NCBI GenBank assembly: GCA_902497145.1
Contig: CABVDR010000005.1
Coordinates: 22,518-86,517 of the forward strand
DNA length: 64,000 nucleotides
Direction of reading: 5' to 3'
From: an uncultured Oscillospiraceae bacterium
GTDB taxonomy: Bacteria; Bacillota; Clostridia; Oscillospirales; Oscillospiraceae
In this document: piece after piece, positions 1 through 7,471 of the stretch
Layout: each line of letters starts with the position of its first letter
How positions within the stretch are numbered: the first letter of the stretch is position 1
Notes under the pieces: model-generated
Told to the model about the DNA's origin: nothing
The model's database searches: none
Seen by the model: the letters and a program-made list of their open reading frames with translations, nothing else
Position numbers and translations under genes: made by a program

Positions 1-1377
1 GCCGATGAGGGGCTGACCGGCACCAGAATGGACAAGCGGGAGGACTTCAACCGTATGCTGGCCGACTGCCGCAAGGGCAGGATCGATAAGGTGCTGGTCA
101 AATCCATCTCCCGGTTCGCCCGCAACACCCGTGACTGCCTCGCTTCCCTTCGAGAGCTGTCCAGGCTGGGGGTATCCGTCTACTTCGAAAAAGAGAATAT
201 TGACACCGGAACGCTCACCACGGAATTGATGGTGAGCGTTTCCGGTTCTCTGGCCCAGCAGGAATCCGTCTCTATCTCCCAGAATCAGTGTCAGAGCTAC
301 CAACGGAGAATGGAGAAGGGCCAATTTATCACCTGCAAGGCTCCCTTCGGCTACCGATTGGCACATGGAAAGGACCTGGAGATTATCCCGGAGGAAGCGG
401 AGCAGGTGCGCTGGATGTTCCAGTCCTATCTCAGCGGGCAAAGCCTGGACTGGATCGCGGCGGAGATGACGAAAAAGGGATTCCCCACAACGGACAAAAC
501 GCCCTATTGGCAGCACACCACGGTTCTCTACATATTAACCAATGAGAAATACATAGGCGATACCCTCAGCCAAAAGACCTTCTCCTCCGGCTTCCCTTTT
601 GTAAAGCAGCGAAACCATGGAGAACGGGACCAATACTACACGGAGGACACGCACCCCGCCATAATTACAAAAGAGGTATTTGAAAAAACACAGGAGCTGC
701 TCCGACGCAAAGCCAGTCACACAGGGTGGTCATATCAGCCCTATCTGCTGTCGCGGAGAATCATATGTGGAGTGTGCGGCACCCCCTTCGTTCGCCGGGA
801 AGGGCGGAGTGGGCGTGTGGTATGGATCTGCCGCAAACACGATAAGGGTGCGTCAAACTGCCCGATGGGCAGGATTCCAGAGTGCGAGATCTATGCAGCT
901 TTTGTACGGATGTACAACAGGCTGAAGCAGAATGAAGGGATTGTCCTGCGGCCCATGCTGGAGCAGCTGGATGACCTGCGGACCGCCCTCCTGCGGGAGG
1001 ATCCCGCCATGCTGGCGGTCAACCAGGCCATTGCCCAGGCCGCCGAGCAGAGCCACAACATCAGCAAGCTCCAGAGTGCCGGACTGCTGGATGCGGAGGC
1101 CGGCGCCGCCAAGCAGAGCGCCATCAATGCCCAATTGACACAGCTCCGTGCGGAGCGCCGCAGGCTGCTTAAGAACGATGACGTTGAAGAAGCGGCGGAG
1201 ACCCTGCGCCAGACGGCAGAAGCTGTGCGGCAGGGCCCGGAGCGGCTGGACAACTTTGATGAGGGGCTGTTCGACACGCTGGTGGAACGGATCGTCGCGG
1301 AGTCCCAGACCCGCCTCCGCTTCCGGCTGTGGGGCGGCCTGGAATTGACGGAACTGCTGGAGGAGGAAGTTGGATGA
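1..1377 (+). CDS. Large serine recombinase (5' end outside window)
   Basis: The frame is open from base 1 and begins with ADEGLTGTRMDKREDFNRM, a typical internal part of the resolvase catalytic domain, so the start and catalytic serine lie upstream of the window. SRFARNTRD and FEKENIDT follow, as expected in large serine recombinases. Next come a recombinase domain (about bases 330-620), a Cys-rich zinc ribbon (CGVCG, later C-R-K-H and NC, about 765-870) and a helical, probably coiled-coil tail (about 930-1240). It should catalyse excision/integration of a mobile element through a 5'-phosphoserine intermediate. Its TGA overlaps the next ATG (ATGA), which suggests translational coupling. The family call is secure; the missing N-terminus cannot be judged. 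Confidence 0.92.
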   Translation, partial: ADEGLTGTRMDKREDFNRMLADCRKGRIDKVLVKSISRFARNTRDCLASLRELSRLGVSVYFEKENIDTGTLTTELMVSVSGSLAQQESVSISQNQCQSYQRRMEKGQFITCKAPFGYRLAHGKDLEIIPEEAEQVRWMFQSYLSGQSLDWIAAEMTKKGFPTTDKTPYWQHTTVLYILTNEKYIGDTLSQKTFSSGFPFVKQRNHGERDQYYTEDTHPAIITKEVFEKTQELLRRKASHTGWSYQPYLLSRRIICGVCGTPFVRREGRSGRVVWICRKHDKGASNCPMGRIPECEIYAAFVRMYNRLKQNEGIVLRPMLEQLDDLRTALLREDPAMLAVNQAIAQAAEQSHNISKLQSAGLLDAEAGAAKQSAINAQLTQLRAERRRLLKNDDVEEAAETLRQTAEAVRQGPERLDNFDEGLFDTLVERIVAESQTRLRFRLWGGLELTELLEEEVG

Positions 1378-2153
1378 GAAACCGGACCTTGTTATATGGC
1401 TATCAGTTCCAGAATGGGGATCTGACTGTAGCCCCGGAGGAGGCCGCTGTGGTGGTCCGGGTGTTCACCCTTTACATGGCCGGCCTGTCCTATCAAAAGA
1501 TTTCGGATACCCTGAACAAAGAACATATCCCATACAGCCAGGAGCGGCCTGAGTGGAACAAGCACAAGGTCAAGCGCCTGCTGGAGAATCCCCGCTACAT
1601 TGGACGGGACAGCTATCCGGCCATCGTTGACGACGAGATGTTCCAGACCGTCCAGACGATGATCCATGGGAAAACGGCCGGATACGCCCCCAGGCCGGAT
1701 CGCCCGGCCCTTCGGTTTAAAGATTGTATGCGCTGCGCCCGCTGCGGCGGAGCATTGCACAGACTGGCCGGGAAGGGACGCAGGGAGGATACGCTGTATC
1801 TCAAATGCGCCTGCTGCGCCGCTGTGGCCACCATTGCGGATGCCGAGCTGCTGGATGAGGTGGCCCGGCAGTGGGCGGAGCACAAGGCGCCCCGCCAGGA
1901 GCCGTACCAGCCCTCCGGGGAGGTCATCCGCCTGACCAATGCCATTAACCGTGCCCTGGAACGCCCGGAATCACCGGAGGAGGTTGTCTCCCTGATTCTG
2001 CAGGGCGCCTCGGCCCGGTACGACTGCTGTCCCGCGGCAGCTCCATATGAGAATGCAGACCGTCCGCTGGAGGTGGATTTTAACCGCATCCGGCAGGCGG
2101 TCTCTTCTATCACCATATCGGCAGACAACACGGTGGCGGTCTCCTTCCAATAG
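1374..2153 (+). CDS. Recombinase-like protein lacking the catalytic resolvase domain
   Basis: A 259-residue product starting at the ATG that overlaps the upstream stop. It begins directly in a recombinase-domain-like region (YGYQFQNGDLTVAPEEA, then LLENPRYIGRD), which matches the part that follows the catalytic domain in its two neighbours. A Cys-rich zinc ribbon (CMRCARCGG, later CACC) lies at about residues 118-155. No YCRVST-type serine motif, SRFAR segment or FEKENI segment is present, so it cannot cleave DNA as a normal serine recombinase. Position and coupling suggest an accessory DNA-binding partner of the flanking recombinases (inference). It could instead be a decayed recombinase, but the frame is intact and tightly packed. 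Confidence 0.8.
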   Translation: MRNRTLLYGYQFQNGDLTVAPEEAAVVVRVFTLYMAGLSYQKISDTLNKEHIPYSQERPEWNKHKVKRLLENPRYIGRDSYPAIVDDEMFQTVQTMIHGKTAGYAPRPDRPALRFKDCMRCARCGGALHRLAGKGRREDTLYLKCACCAAVATIADAELLDEVARQWAEHKAPRQEPYQPSGEVIRLTNAINRALERPESPEEVVSLILQGASARYDCCPAAAPYENADRPLEVDFNRIRQAVSSITISADNTVAVSFQ

Positions 2154-2180
2154 ACCACCGGGAAAGGACAGGAATTGAAC

Positions 2181-3830
2181 ATGACACAGGAAATGGGACA
2201 AGGAATAGAACGCCGGGTGCGGGTCATCCCCGCCACCAAAAGTCTCCCCACAGGGGGGCGCAGAGGCCCCAGGCAGGGCCGTCAGCGGGTGGCCGCCTAC
2301 TGCCGGGTCAGCACCGACAGCAAGGAGCAGCTCACCAGCTATGAGGCCCAGAAAGAATACTACACCCACAAGATCCAGGACAATCCTGACTGGGAGCTGG
2401 CCGGCATCTTCGCGGATAAGGGGCTCTCCGGCACCAGCATGAAGAAGCGGGCAGAATTCAACAAGATGATCGCCGCCTGCAAGCGGGGCAAGATCGACCT
2501 GATCCTGGCCAAATCCCTCTCTCGCTTCGCCCGAAACACCGTGGACTGCCTGGATACCGTGCGGATGCTGAAGGGGCATGGGATCGGCGTCATCTTCGAG
2601 AAGGAGAACATCAACACCCTCACCGAGTCCAGCGAGTTCCTCATCACCCTGTTCAGCGGATTCGCCCAGGCAGAGAGCGAATCCCTCAGTAAGAACGTGA
2701 GCTGGGGGAAAGAGAAAAGTATGAAGGCGGGCAATGTCTCCTTCCAGTACAAGAAGCTGCTGGGCTACCGCAAGGGAGAGGACGGCAGGCCGGAGATCGT
2801 GCCGGAGGAGGCGGAGACGGTGCGGCGGATCTATCGCAGGTACCTGGACGGGTGCAGCCTGATTCAGATCCAAGAGGAACTGGAGGCCGACCATGTTCCA
2901 ACCGCTCAGGGTATCCAAAGGTGGACCAGATCCGTGATCCAGAGCATTCTGACCAACGAGCGCTACATTGGCGACGCCCTGCTGGGCAAGACCTACATCA
3001 CCGACTGCATCAGTAAAACGGTTCGCAGAAATAACGGAGAGCGGCCCATGTACTATGTGGAGAACAACCACCCGGCCATCATCCCAAGAGAGCTGTTCCA
3101 CCGGGTACAGGAGGAAATGACCCGCAGAGCCAGCAAACGGAAGGTGCTGCAGAAGTCCGGCAGGACGGAGCTGGGCAAATATTCCGCCAAGTACGCCCTG
3201 ACGGAACTGCTGGTATGCGGCGAGTGCGGCTCTCCCTACAAGCGGGTGACCTGGGCACGGAACGGGAAGAAGCAGATCGTGTGGCGGTGTGTCTCCCGGC
3301 TGGAATTCGGGACGAAATACTGCCACAGCTCCCCCACAATGAACGAGGAGAAGCTCCACCGGGCCATCCTGGAGGCCCTCAACGAATTTGCCCAGGCCGG
3401 TACGGAGGTCAAGGCCGATCTGCTGGAGTTCACTGCCGTGGCCTGGGGCGGCGGGGAGTCTGACGGGGCCAGCCTCATCACCCTGCGCCAGCGGCTGAAG
3501 GACATCAATGCCCAGCAGGCCCTGCTGCTGGATCAGGTGCTGGCGCACATGGACGATTTAGCCCTGACCGCCCAGCTCAAGGCCCTTGTGGACGAGAAGC
3601 AGGCCATTCAGGAGAAGATCAGCGCCCTGGAACTGGATGCCGTCCACAGCGCCAACCAGGCGTCCCGCATGGCGGAGCTGAGGGAGTGGATGGCCCGCCT
3701 GGAGGTCAACACCGAATATCAGGATGAGCAGGTTCGCATGGCAGTTGAGAAGATCACGGTGCTGGACGCTGAGACCATCCACATCAAATTCAAGTATCCA
3801 GGGCTGGAGATGGATAAAAAGCTGTGCTGA
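2181..3830 (+). CDS. Large serine recombinase (site-specific integrase)
   Basis: A full-length large serine recombinase of 549 residues. The catalytic domain (about 36-185) has AAYCRVSTDS with the nucleophile near Ser44, GLSGTSMKKR, SLSRFARNTVDC and FEKENINT. It is followed by a recombinase domain (about 200-310), a zinc ribbon (CGECG at about 346, paired Cys near 370-385) and a coiled-coil-rich tail (about 405-510). The ATG at 2181 is chosen over an in-frame TTG at 2175 because AGGA sits about 7 bases before it. It is the last of three tandem recombinase genes and probably acts with one or both of them on element ends, as CcrA and CcrB do in staphylococcal cassettes (analogy only). Confidence 0.93.
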   Translation: MTQEMGQGIERRVRVIPATKSLPTGGRRGPRQGRQRVAAYCRVSTDSKEQLTSYEAQKEYYTHKIQDNPDWELAGIFADKGLSGTSMKKRAEFNKMIAACKRGKIDLILAKSLSRFARNTVDCLDTVRMLKGHGIGVIFEKENINTLTESSEFLITLFSGFAQAESESLSKNVSWGKEKSMKAGNVSFQYKKLLGYRKGEDGRPEIVPEEAETVRRIYRRYLDGCSLIQIQEELEADHVPTAQGIQRWTRSVIQSILTNERYIGDALLGKTYITDCISKTVRRNNGERPMYYVENNHPAIIPRELFHRVQEEMTRRASKRKVLQKSGRTELGKYSAKYALTELLVCGECGSPYKRVTWARNGKKQIVWRCVSRLEFGTKYCHSSPTMNEEKLHRAILEALNEFAQAGTEVKADLLEFTAVAWGGGESDGASLITLRQRLKDINAQQALLLDQVLAHMDDLALTAQLKALVDEKQAIQEKISALELDAVHSANQASRMAELREWMARLEVNTEYQDEQVRMAVEKITVLDAETIHIKFKYPGLEMDKKLC

Positions 3831-3857
3831 ACAAAACAGGAAAAGGAGTTTAATCTT

Positions 3858-4607
3858 ATGGCGCTTTATCTGACAGGTGACACGCACGGAAATTTCAGAC
3901 GGTTTCTCCCGGAATCCTTCTATGAGCAGGAGACGACGACCAAGGAGGACATTGTCCTGGTGTGTGGAGACTTTGGAGGGGTGTGGTACGGAGACAAGCG
4001 GGATGACGACGGCTTAGACTTCCTGGAACGGCGGCCCTTTACCACAGCATTCGTCTCCGGCAACCATGAGAACTATGACGCCCTTCGCACCTACCCGCTG
4101 GAGGAGTGGCGCGGCGGAAAGGTACGGTCCATACGCCCATCGGTGCTCATGCTGGAACGGGGGCAGGTGTTTGAGCTGGACGGGAAGCGCGTCTTCGCTA
4201 TGGGCGGCGCCAGCAGCCACGACATCCGGGACGGCATCCTGGAGCCGGACGATCCCCTGTTCCAAAAGAAGTTCCAGCGGCTAAACGCCCAGGGAGCACT
4301 GTTCCGGGTGAACCACCGCTCCTGGTGGAAGGAGGAGCTGCCCAGCGAGGCGGAGTACGGGGAAGCCAGGGTCAATCTGGAGAAAGCGGGCTGGGCCGTG
4401 GACTACATCGTCACCCACTGCGCGCCCACCAGCATTCAGAACGCCCTGCTCCGGGAACACTCCGCACCGGACGCCCTGACGGACTTCCTGGAGGAGATCA
4501 GTCAGCGGTGCCAGTTCAAGTACCACTTCTTCGGACACTACCACAGCAACCAGGTCATCCTACAAAAATATGTCCTGCTGTACGAGCAGATCCTGCGACT
4601 GAAATGA
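3858..4607 (+). CDS. Calcineurin-like metallophosphoesterase
   Basis: A 249-residue product with the ordered metal-binding motifs of the calcineurin-like phosphoesterase fold: GDTHGN (residues 7-12), VCGDFGG (about 35), GNHENYD (about 69), THCAP (about 178) and FGHYHSN (about 224). These motifs bind two metal ions and hydrolyse phosphomono- or phosphodiesters; the substrate cannot be read from sequence. The start is supported by AAAGGAG ten bases or so upstream. It lies 27 bases after the last recombinase and before a strong hairpin, so it is probably cargo of the same mobile element and cotranscribed with the recombinases. No signal peptide or membrane segment is seen, which suggests a cytoplasmic enzyme. 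Confidence 0.85.
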   Translation: MALYLTGDTHGNFRRFLPESFYEQETTTKEDIVLVCGDFGGVWYGDKRDDDGLDFLERRPFTTAFVSGNHENYDALRTYPLEEWRGGKVRSIRPSVLMLERGQVFELDGKRVFAMGGASSHDIRDGILEPDDPLFQKKFQRLNAQGALFRVNHRSWWKEELPSEAEYGEARVNLEKAGWAVDYIVTHCAPTSIQNALLREHSAPDALTDFLEEISQRCQFKYHFFGHYHSNQVILQKYVLLYEQILRLK

Positions 4608-4626
4608 AGCAGGGCAACCAGACAGG

Positions 4627-4679
4627 TTAAGGCAAAACAGGGGGCCGGAGCAAACCGCCGACCCCCTGTTTTGCCTTAA
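4627..4679 (+). terminator. Long perfect hairpin after the phosphoesterase gene
   Basis: An 18-bp perfect inverted repeat (TTAAGGCAAAACAGGGGG at 4627-4644 with its complement at 4662-4679) and a 17-base loop begin 20 bases after the stop of the phosphoesterase gene. No long T-run follows, so it may be a terminator, an mRNA-stabilising hairpin or part of the element. The next gene begins 24 bases later. Confidence 0.55.
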
Positions 4680-4703
4680 ATCTATATGACGAGGTGCTCC
4701 ACA

Positions 4704-5252
4704 ATGAAAAAAGAGACTTACAAGATCCCGTGCCCCAGGCACATTATCTTTGGGGACCCGCTCTATTTTGAACAATTCCAGGGGAAAAAGCTGCAGAGCC
4801 TCGTGGTAGATTATAAGCCGCCTCAGAATTTCGAGGCCCGATTGGTGCTGCTGGAGGAGAAAAGCGAAGAACTTGAGGGGTTCATGGAACGGAGCATGAA
4901 CCTCTACCTGGCCCCTGCGGAGGACATGAAAACATACCTGGACGACATGAAATACAAGGATCAGAAGATGACGCAAAAGATGATCGGCGTTGATACCGCG
5001 CGATATATGCTGGAGATCGACGGCCGCTCAGATGAGATCCGTACAGGAGGCGACGGCTACTGGGGCAACGAAGTGGAGCTGTACCGCAGGGTCGGGAATC
5101 AAAGGGTTTCCGACGCCGTGATAATCTCTGTGGCGATGCCGGATGAAACGGACTTTGATGGAATGCGCCAGATGGCCCGCTACTTTTTCCCGGATTTACA
5201 GCAGATGGACAAGAGCGAGAAGAAAAAGAAGCGTGGAGATACGGCAAGATAA
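4704..5252 (+). CDS. Hypothetical protein, mobile-element cargo
   Basis: A 182-residue product that I do not recognise. The ATG at 4704 is chosen because GAGGTG sits 7 bases upstream; an in-frame ATG at 4686 lacks a ribosome binding site. The sequence is soluble-looking and mixed alpha/beta, with GDPLYFEQF near the start, a Met/Lys-rich helix (about 70-100) and a motif around IGVDTARYMLEIDG followed by TGGDGYWGN. The C-terminal 15 residues are strongly basic (KSEKKKKRGD). No transmembrane segment or signal peptide is present. It is the last coding region before the noncoding boundary with the chromosomal rsfS block, so it probably belongs to the recombinase-carrying element. Confidence 0.6.
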   Translation: MKKETYKIPCPRHIIFGDPLYFEQFQGKKLQSLVVDYKPPQNFEARLVLLEEKSEELEGFMERSMNLYLAPAEDMKTYLDDMKYKDQKMTQKMIGVDTARYMLEIDGRSDEIRTGGDGYWGNEVELYRRVGNQRVSDAVIISVAMPDETDFDGMRQMARYFFPDLQQMDKSEKKKKRGDTAR

Positions 5253-5390
5253 AAGAATCTACTCGGGAATTTCCCTCTATACAAAACCAGCCTGGAATAG
5301 TATAATGTAAAACGCAGATGCGGATAGCAACCTCGCAACCCGTTGCGCCGCAAGCCTTTCGAGTGTGTATCTTTTTTGTAGGCACCGTCC

Positions 5391-5426
5391 AAAAAGACGG
5401 ACGTTCAAATGAATGTCCGTCTTTTT
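5391..5426. terminator. Bidirectional intrinsic terminator
   Basis: AAAAAGACGGAC (5391-5402) pairs with GTCCGTCTTTTT (5415-5426), and the inner bases can extend the stem. The A-run on the left and T-run on the right (TTTTTGTTTTTTC) let it work in both directions. It separates the mobile-element genes from the opposite-strand housekeeping block. Confidence 0.8.
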
Positions 5427-5491
5427 GTTTTTTCTTCAAGCAATTTACGATTTCCAAACCGCACTACTGTGGACACATAGCTTTTCAACGC

Positions 5492-5528
5492 AAAAAAGCG
5501 GGGCATCCCATTGGGATGCCCCGTTTTT
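5492..5528 (-). terminator. Intrinsic terminator of the rsfS operon
   Basis: CGGGGCATCCCA (5499-5510) pairs with TGGGATGCCCCG (5512-5523). The stem is flanked by A6 on the left and T5 on the right, so the minus-strand transcript ends in a U-run. It begins directly after the rsfS stop codon. Confidence 0.85.
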
Positions 5529-5529
5529 C

Positions 5530-5895
5530 TTATGCTTCCTGCTGCTTGAGGATCTGCTCCAGATCGATCTCCTCCGCATCGCCCCACAGCCGCTCCAGAT
5601 CGTAGAACTTGCGGGCCTCGTCGGTGAAGACGTGGACAATTACCGAGGAAAAGTCCATCAACAGCCAGGTGCCGCCCCGGTGGCCCTCGATGTGGTGGGC
5701 GCGCTCGCCCTGGGCCTCCATAGCCTCCTCACAGGCGTCGGACATTGCCTTGACCTGGGTGTTGGAAGTGGCGGTGCAGATGACAAAATAATCTGCCAGG
5801 GTGGTCAGGCCCTCCGTTTTCAGGACCTTGATCTCCTCCCCCTTCTTGCTGTCCAGAGTTTTTGCCAACAAAATGGCGCTCTCATAAGAAGTCAC
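5530..5895 (-). CDS. rsfS: Ribosomal silencing factor RsfS (Iojap family)
   Basis: A 121-residue protein of usual RsfS length. Recognisable segments are the ADYFVICTATSNTQVKAM core, the HHIEGHRGGTWLLMDFSSV strand-helix region and VHVFTDEARKFYDLERLWGDA near the end (given here in overlapping pieces). The family binds uL14 on the large subunit and blocks subunit joining when nutrients are scarce. Translation appears to start at a GTG (5895) with AAAGGAG upstream. It is the last gene of the minus-strand run, 28 bases after the LCP gene and followed by a strong terminator. The order nadD-yqeK, LCP, rsfS is common in clostridia. Confidence 0.93.
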   Translation of the reverse strand: MTSYESAILLAKTLDSKKGEEIKVLKTEGLTTLADYFVICTATSNTQVKAMSDACEEAMEAQGERAHHIEGHRGGTWLLMDFSSVIVHVFTDEARKFYDLERLWGDAEEIDLEQILKQQEA

Positions 5896-5923
5896 TGGTG
5901 TTCTCCTTTCTATACTCTCTTAA

Positions 5924-7465
5924 TTATGCCGCCAGCTCACCGCCGGCAGGCTCGTTTGGTGTAGTTTCCGTTGCTCCGCTCTGTCCGGAAGAACTGGACT
6001 GACCACCTCCCTCAGAACCGCCGCTGGTCTGTCCATCATCTGGATTACTGGGTTCAGTCGTTCCGCCATCGGGCTGGGAACCTTCCCCGCTGCCCTCACT
6101 GGGCTCCTCGGGAGTGGTAGGCTCCTCCGGTGTGACAGGCTCCTGCTCCGTAGGCTCCTCAGGCTCCACAGGCTTCTGGGTTTGGCCCTGGTTGGAACTG
6201 CCGGAGGATCCTCCGGACGAACTGTTGGATTCCTTATCCGAGTTGGATCCGGAGGAAGAGCCAGAGGAAGAGCTGCCCTTGGAGGAGGCCAGGCTGGAAT
6301 CCAGCAAGGTGCCGCCGGTCACACTGTAACTACCGTCGCTGTTGCGCACCAGCACCTGCAGGTCACTGGACTGGATGTCACTGAGATAGGGATTGAAGCT
6401 CTCGTTGAGCACTTCCAGCAGCTCATCCACCACCGGGAGCACCATAGACACACCAGAATACTTCGCATCTGTCACGGGCATGCTGATAAAATTCACATCC
6501 TGTTCGGCATCCATGCCGGCTGCCAGCTGGGCAAAGGCCAGGATGTTGCCCAGGGACAGGTCGGTGGTGACATTCTCCATAAAGACCTCAGCCAAGGCGG
6601 GGGCCTTCAGCAGGGTAGCGGGCTTCAGGCACTCCGCGGCCACCGCCTTCAGGAAGGCCTGCTGGGTCTGGATGCGGCCCAGATCTCCGTTGGGGTACTG
6701 CACAGAGTAGTCGTTGTTGTGGCGCCAGCGGATCAGGCCCATGGCCTGCTCGCCGTCCAGCTTCTGATAGCCTTCTTCCAGGTGAATGTGCAGGTCCTGT
6801 CCCACAGTGGGATCGTCGTAGTCCATATCAAAGGGGACTTCAAAGTACACACCGCCCAGGGCATCCACCATCTTGCCTACGGCCTCCCACTGGACCATGA
6901 CATAGAAGTCGGGGGTAATGCCGGTAAGCTTTCCCACCTCTTTTTTCAGCGCGGCGATTCCCTTTTCCACCTGGGTATCCGGATCAGAACCCTTGTTATA
7001 GTTATACACCGCGTTGAGTCGGTGGCCGCTGCCCTTTCGGTCCACGTTGATCATCGTGTCCCGGGGCAGGCTCATGCCATCGATGGTCTTGTTCTTGGTA
7101 TCAAAAGTAATGAGCATCATGGTATCGGTGTTGCCGCCGCCGGCGGTATCCTGCCCAACTAGCAGGAAGGTGTAGACGCCCTCCTTCCGGCCGCTCTTGG
7201 CCACGTCGGGCAGCTCAGCTCCATCATAACTGGAGCTGTCTCCCTCAAGAGTACTGGAGGCTGGGATTTCCGGCAGCTTCATCCAGGCCCGCAGGGCCAG
7301 GGCTGCAACCACTGCAATCACTGCGATCACGACCAGCACCTGAAGCAGACGATAACGGATCTTCTGCCCCCGGCTCATGCTGGCCACCCTGGCCTTATGT
7401 CGGCTCCACCATCCTCCTCGTCTAGAGGAGCGCCTTCTTGCTGTACTTTCTCTCTTTCCGCTCAT
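5924..7465 (-). CDS. LytR-CpsA-Psr (LCP) family cell-wall ligase
   Basis: A 513-residue membrane-anchored protein. A basic N-terminal tail precedes one membrane segment (about 40-60). The extracytoplasmic LCP domain (about 97-300) shows FLLVGQDT, NTDTMML, SLPRDTMI with the conserved Arg, and GLIRWRHNN. LCP enzymes transfer polymers from undecaprenyl carriers to peptidoglycan. The last 140 residues or so are low complexity, first Ser/Gly and then Pro/Glu/Thr rich, resembling a wall-spanning linker. The ATG at 7465 has GGAGAG upstream, overlapping the end of nadD-yqeK, so the two are probably coupled. The physiological glycopolymer cannot be told from here. Confidence 0.9.
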   Translation of the reverse strand: MSGKRESTARRRSSRRGGWWSRHKARVASMSRGQKIRYRLLQVLVVIAVIAVVAALALRAWMKLPEIPASSTLEGDSSSYDGAELPDVAKSGRKEGVYTFLLVGQDTAGGGNTDTMMLITFDTKNKTIDGMSLPRDTMINVDRKGSGHRLNAVYNYNKGSDPDTQVEKGIAALKKEVGKLTGITPDFYVMVQWEAVGKMVDALGGVYFEVPFDMDYDDPTVGQDLHIHLEEGYQKLDGEQAMGLIRWRHNNDYSVQYPNGDLGRIQTQQAFLKAVAAECLKPATLLKAPALAEVFMENVTTDLSLGNILAFAQLAAGMDAEQDVNFISMPVTDAKYSGVSMVLPVVDELLEVLNESFNPYLSDIQSSDLQVLVRNSDGSYSVTGGTLLDSSLASSKGSSSSGSSSGSNSDKESNSSSGGSSGSSNQGQTQKPVEPEEPTEQEPVTPEEPTTPEEPSEGSGEGSQPDGGTTEPSNPDDGQTSGGSEGGGQSSSSGQSGATETTPNEPAGGELAA

Positions 7466-7471
7466 ACGTTT

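Noticed and set aside
1971..3548. A 525-codon frame antisense to the recombinases
   Set aside because: It is the complement of two clear recombinase genes and shows only low-complexity Leu/Gly/His sequence.
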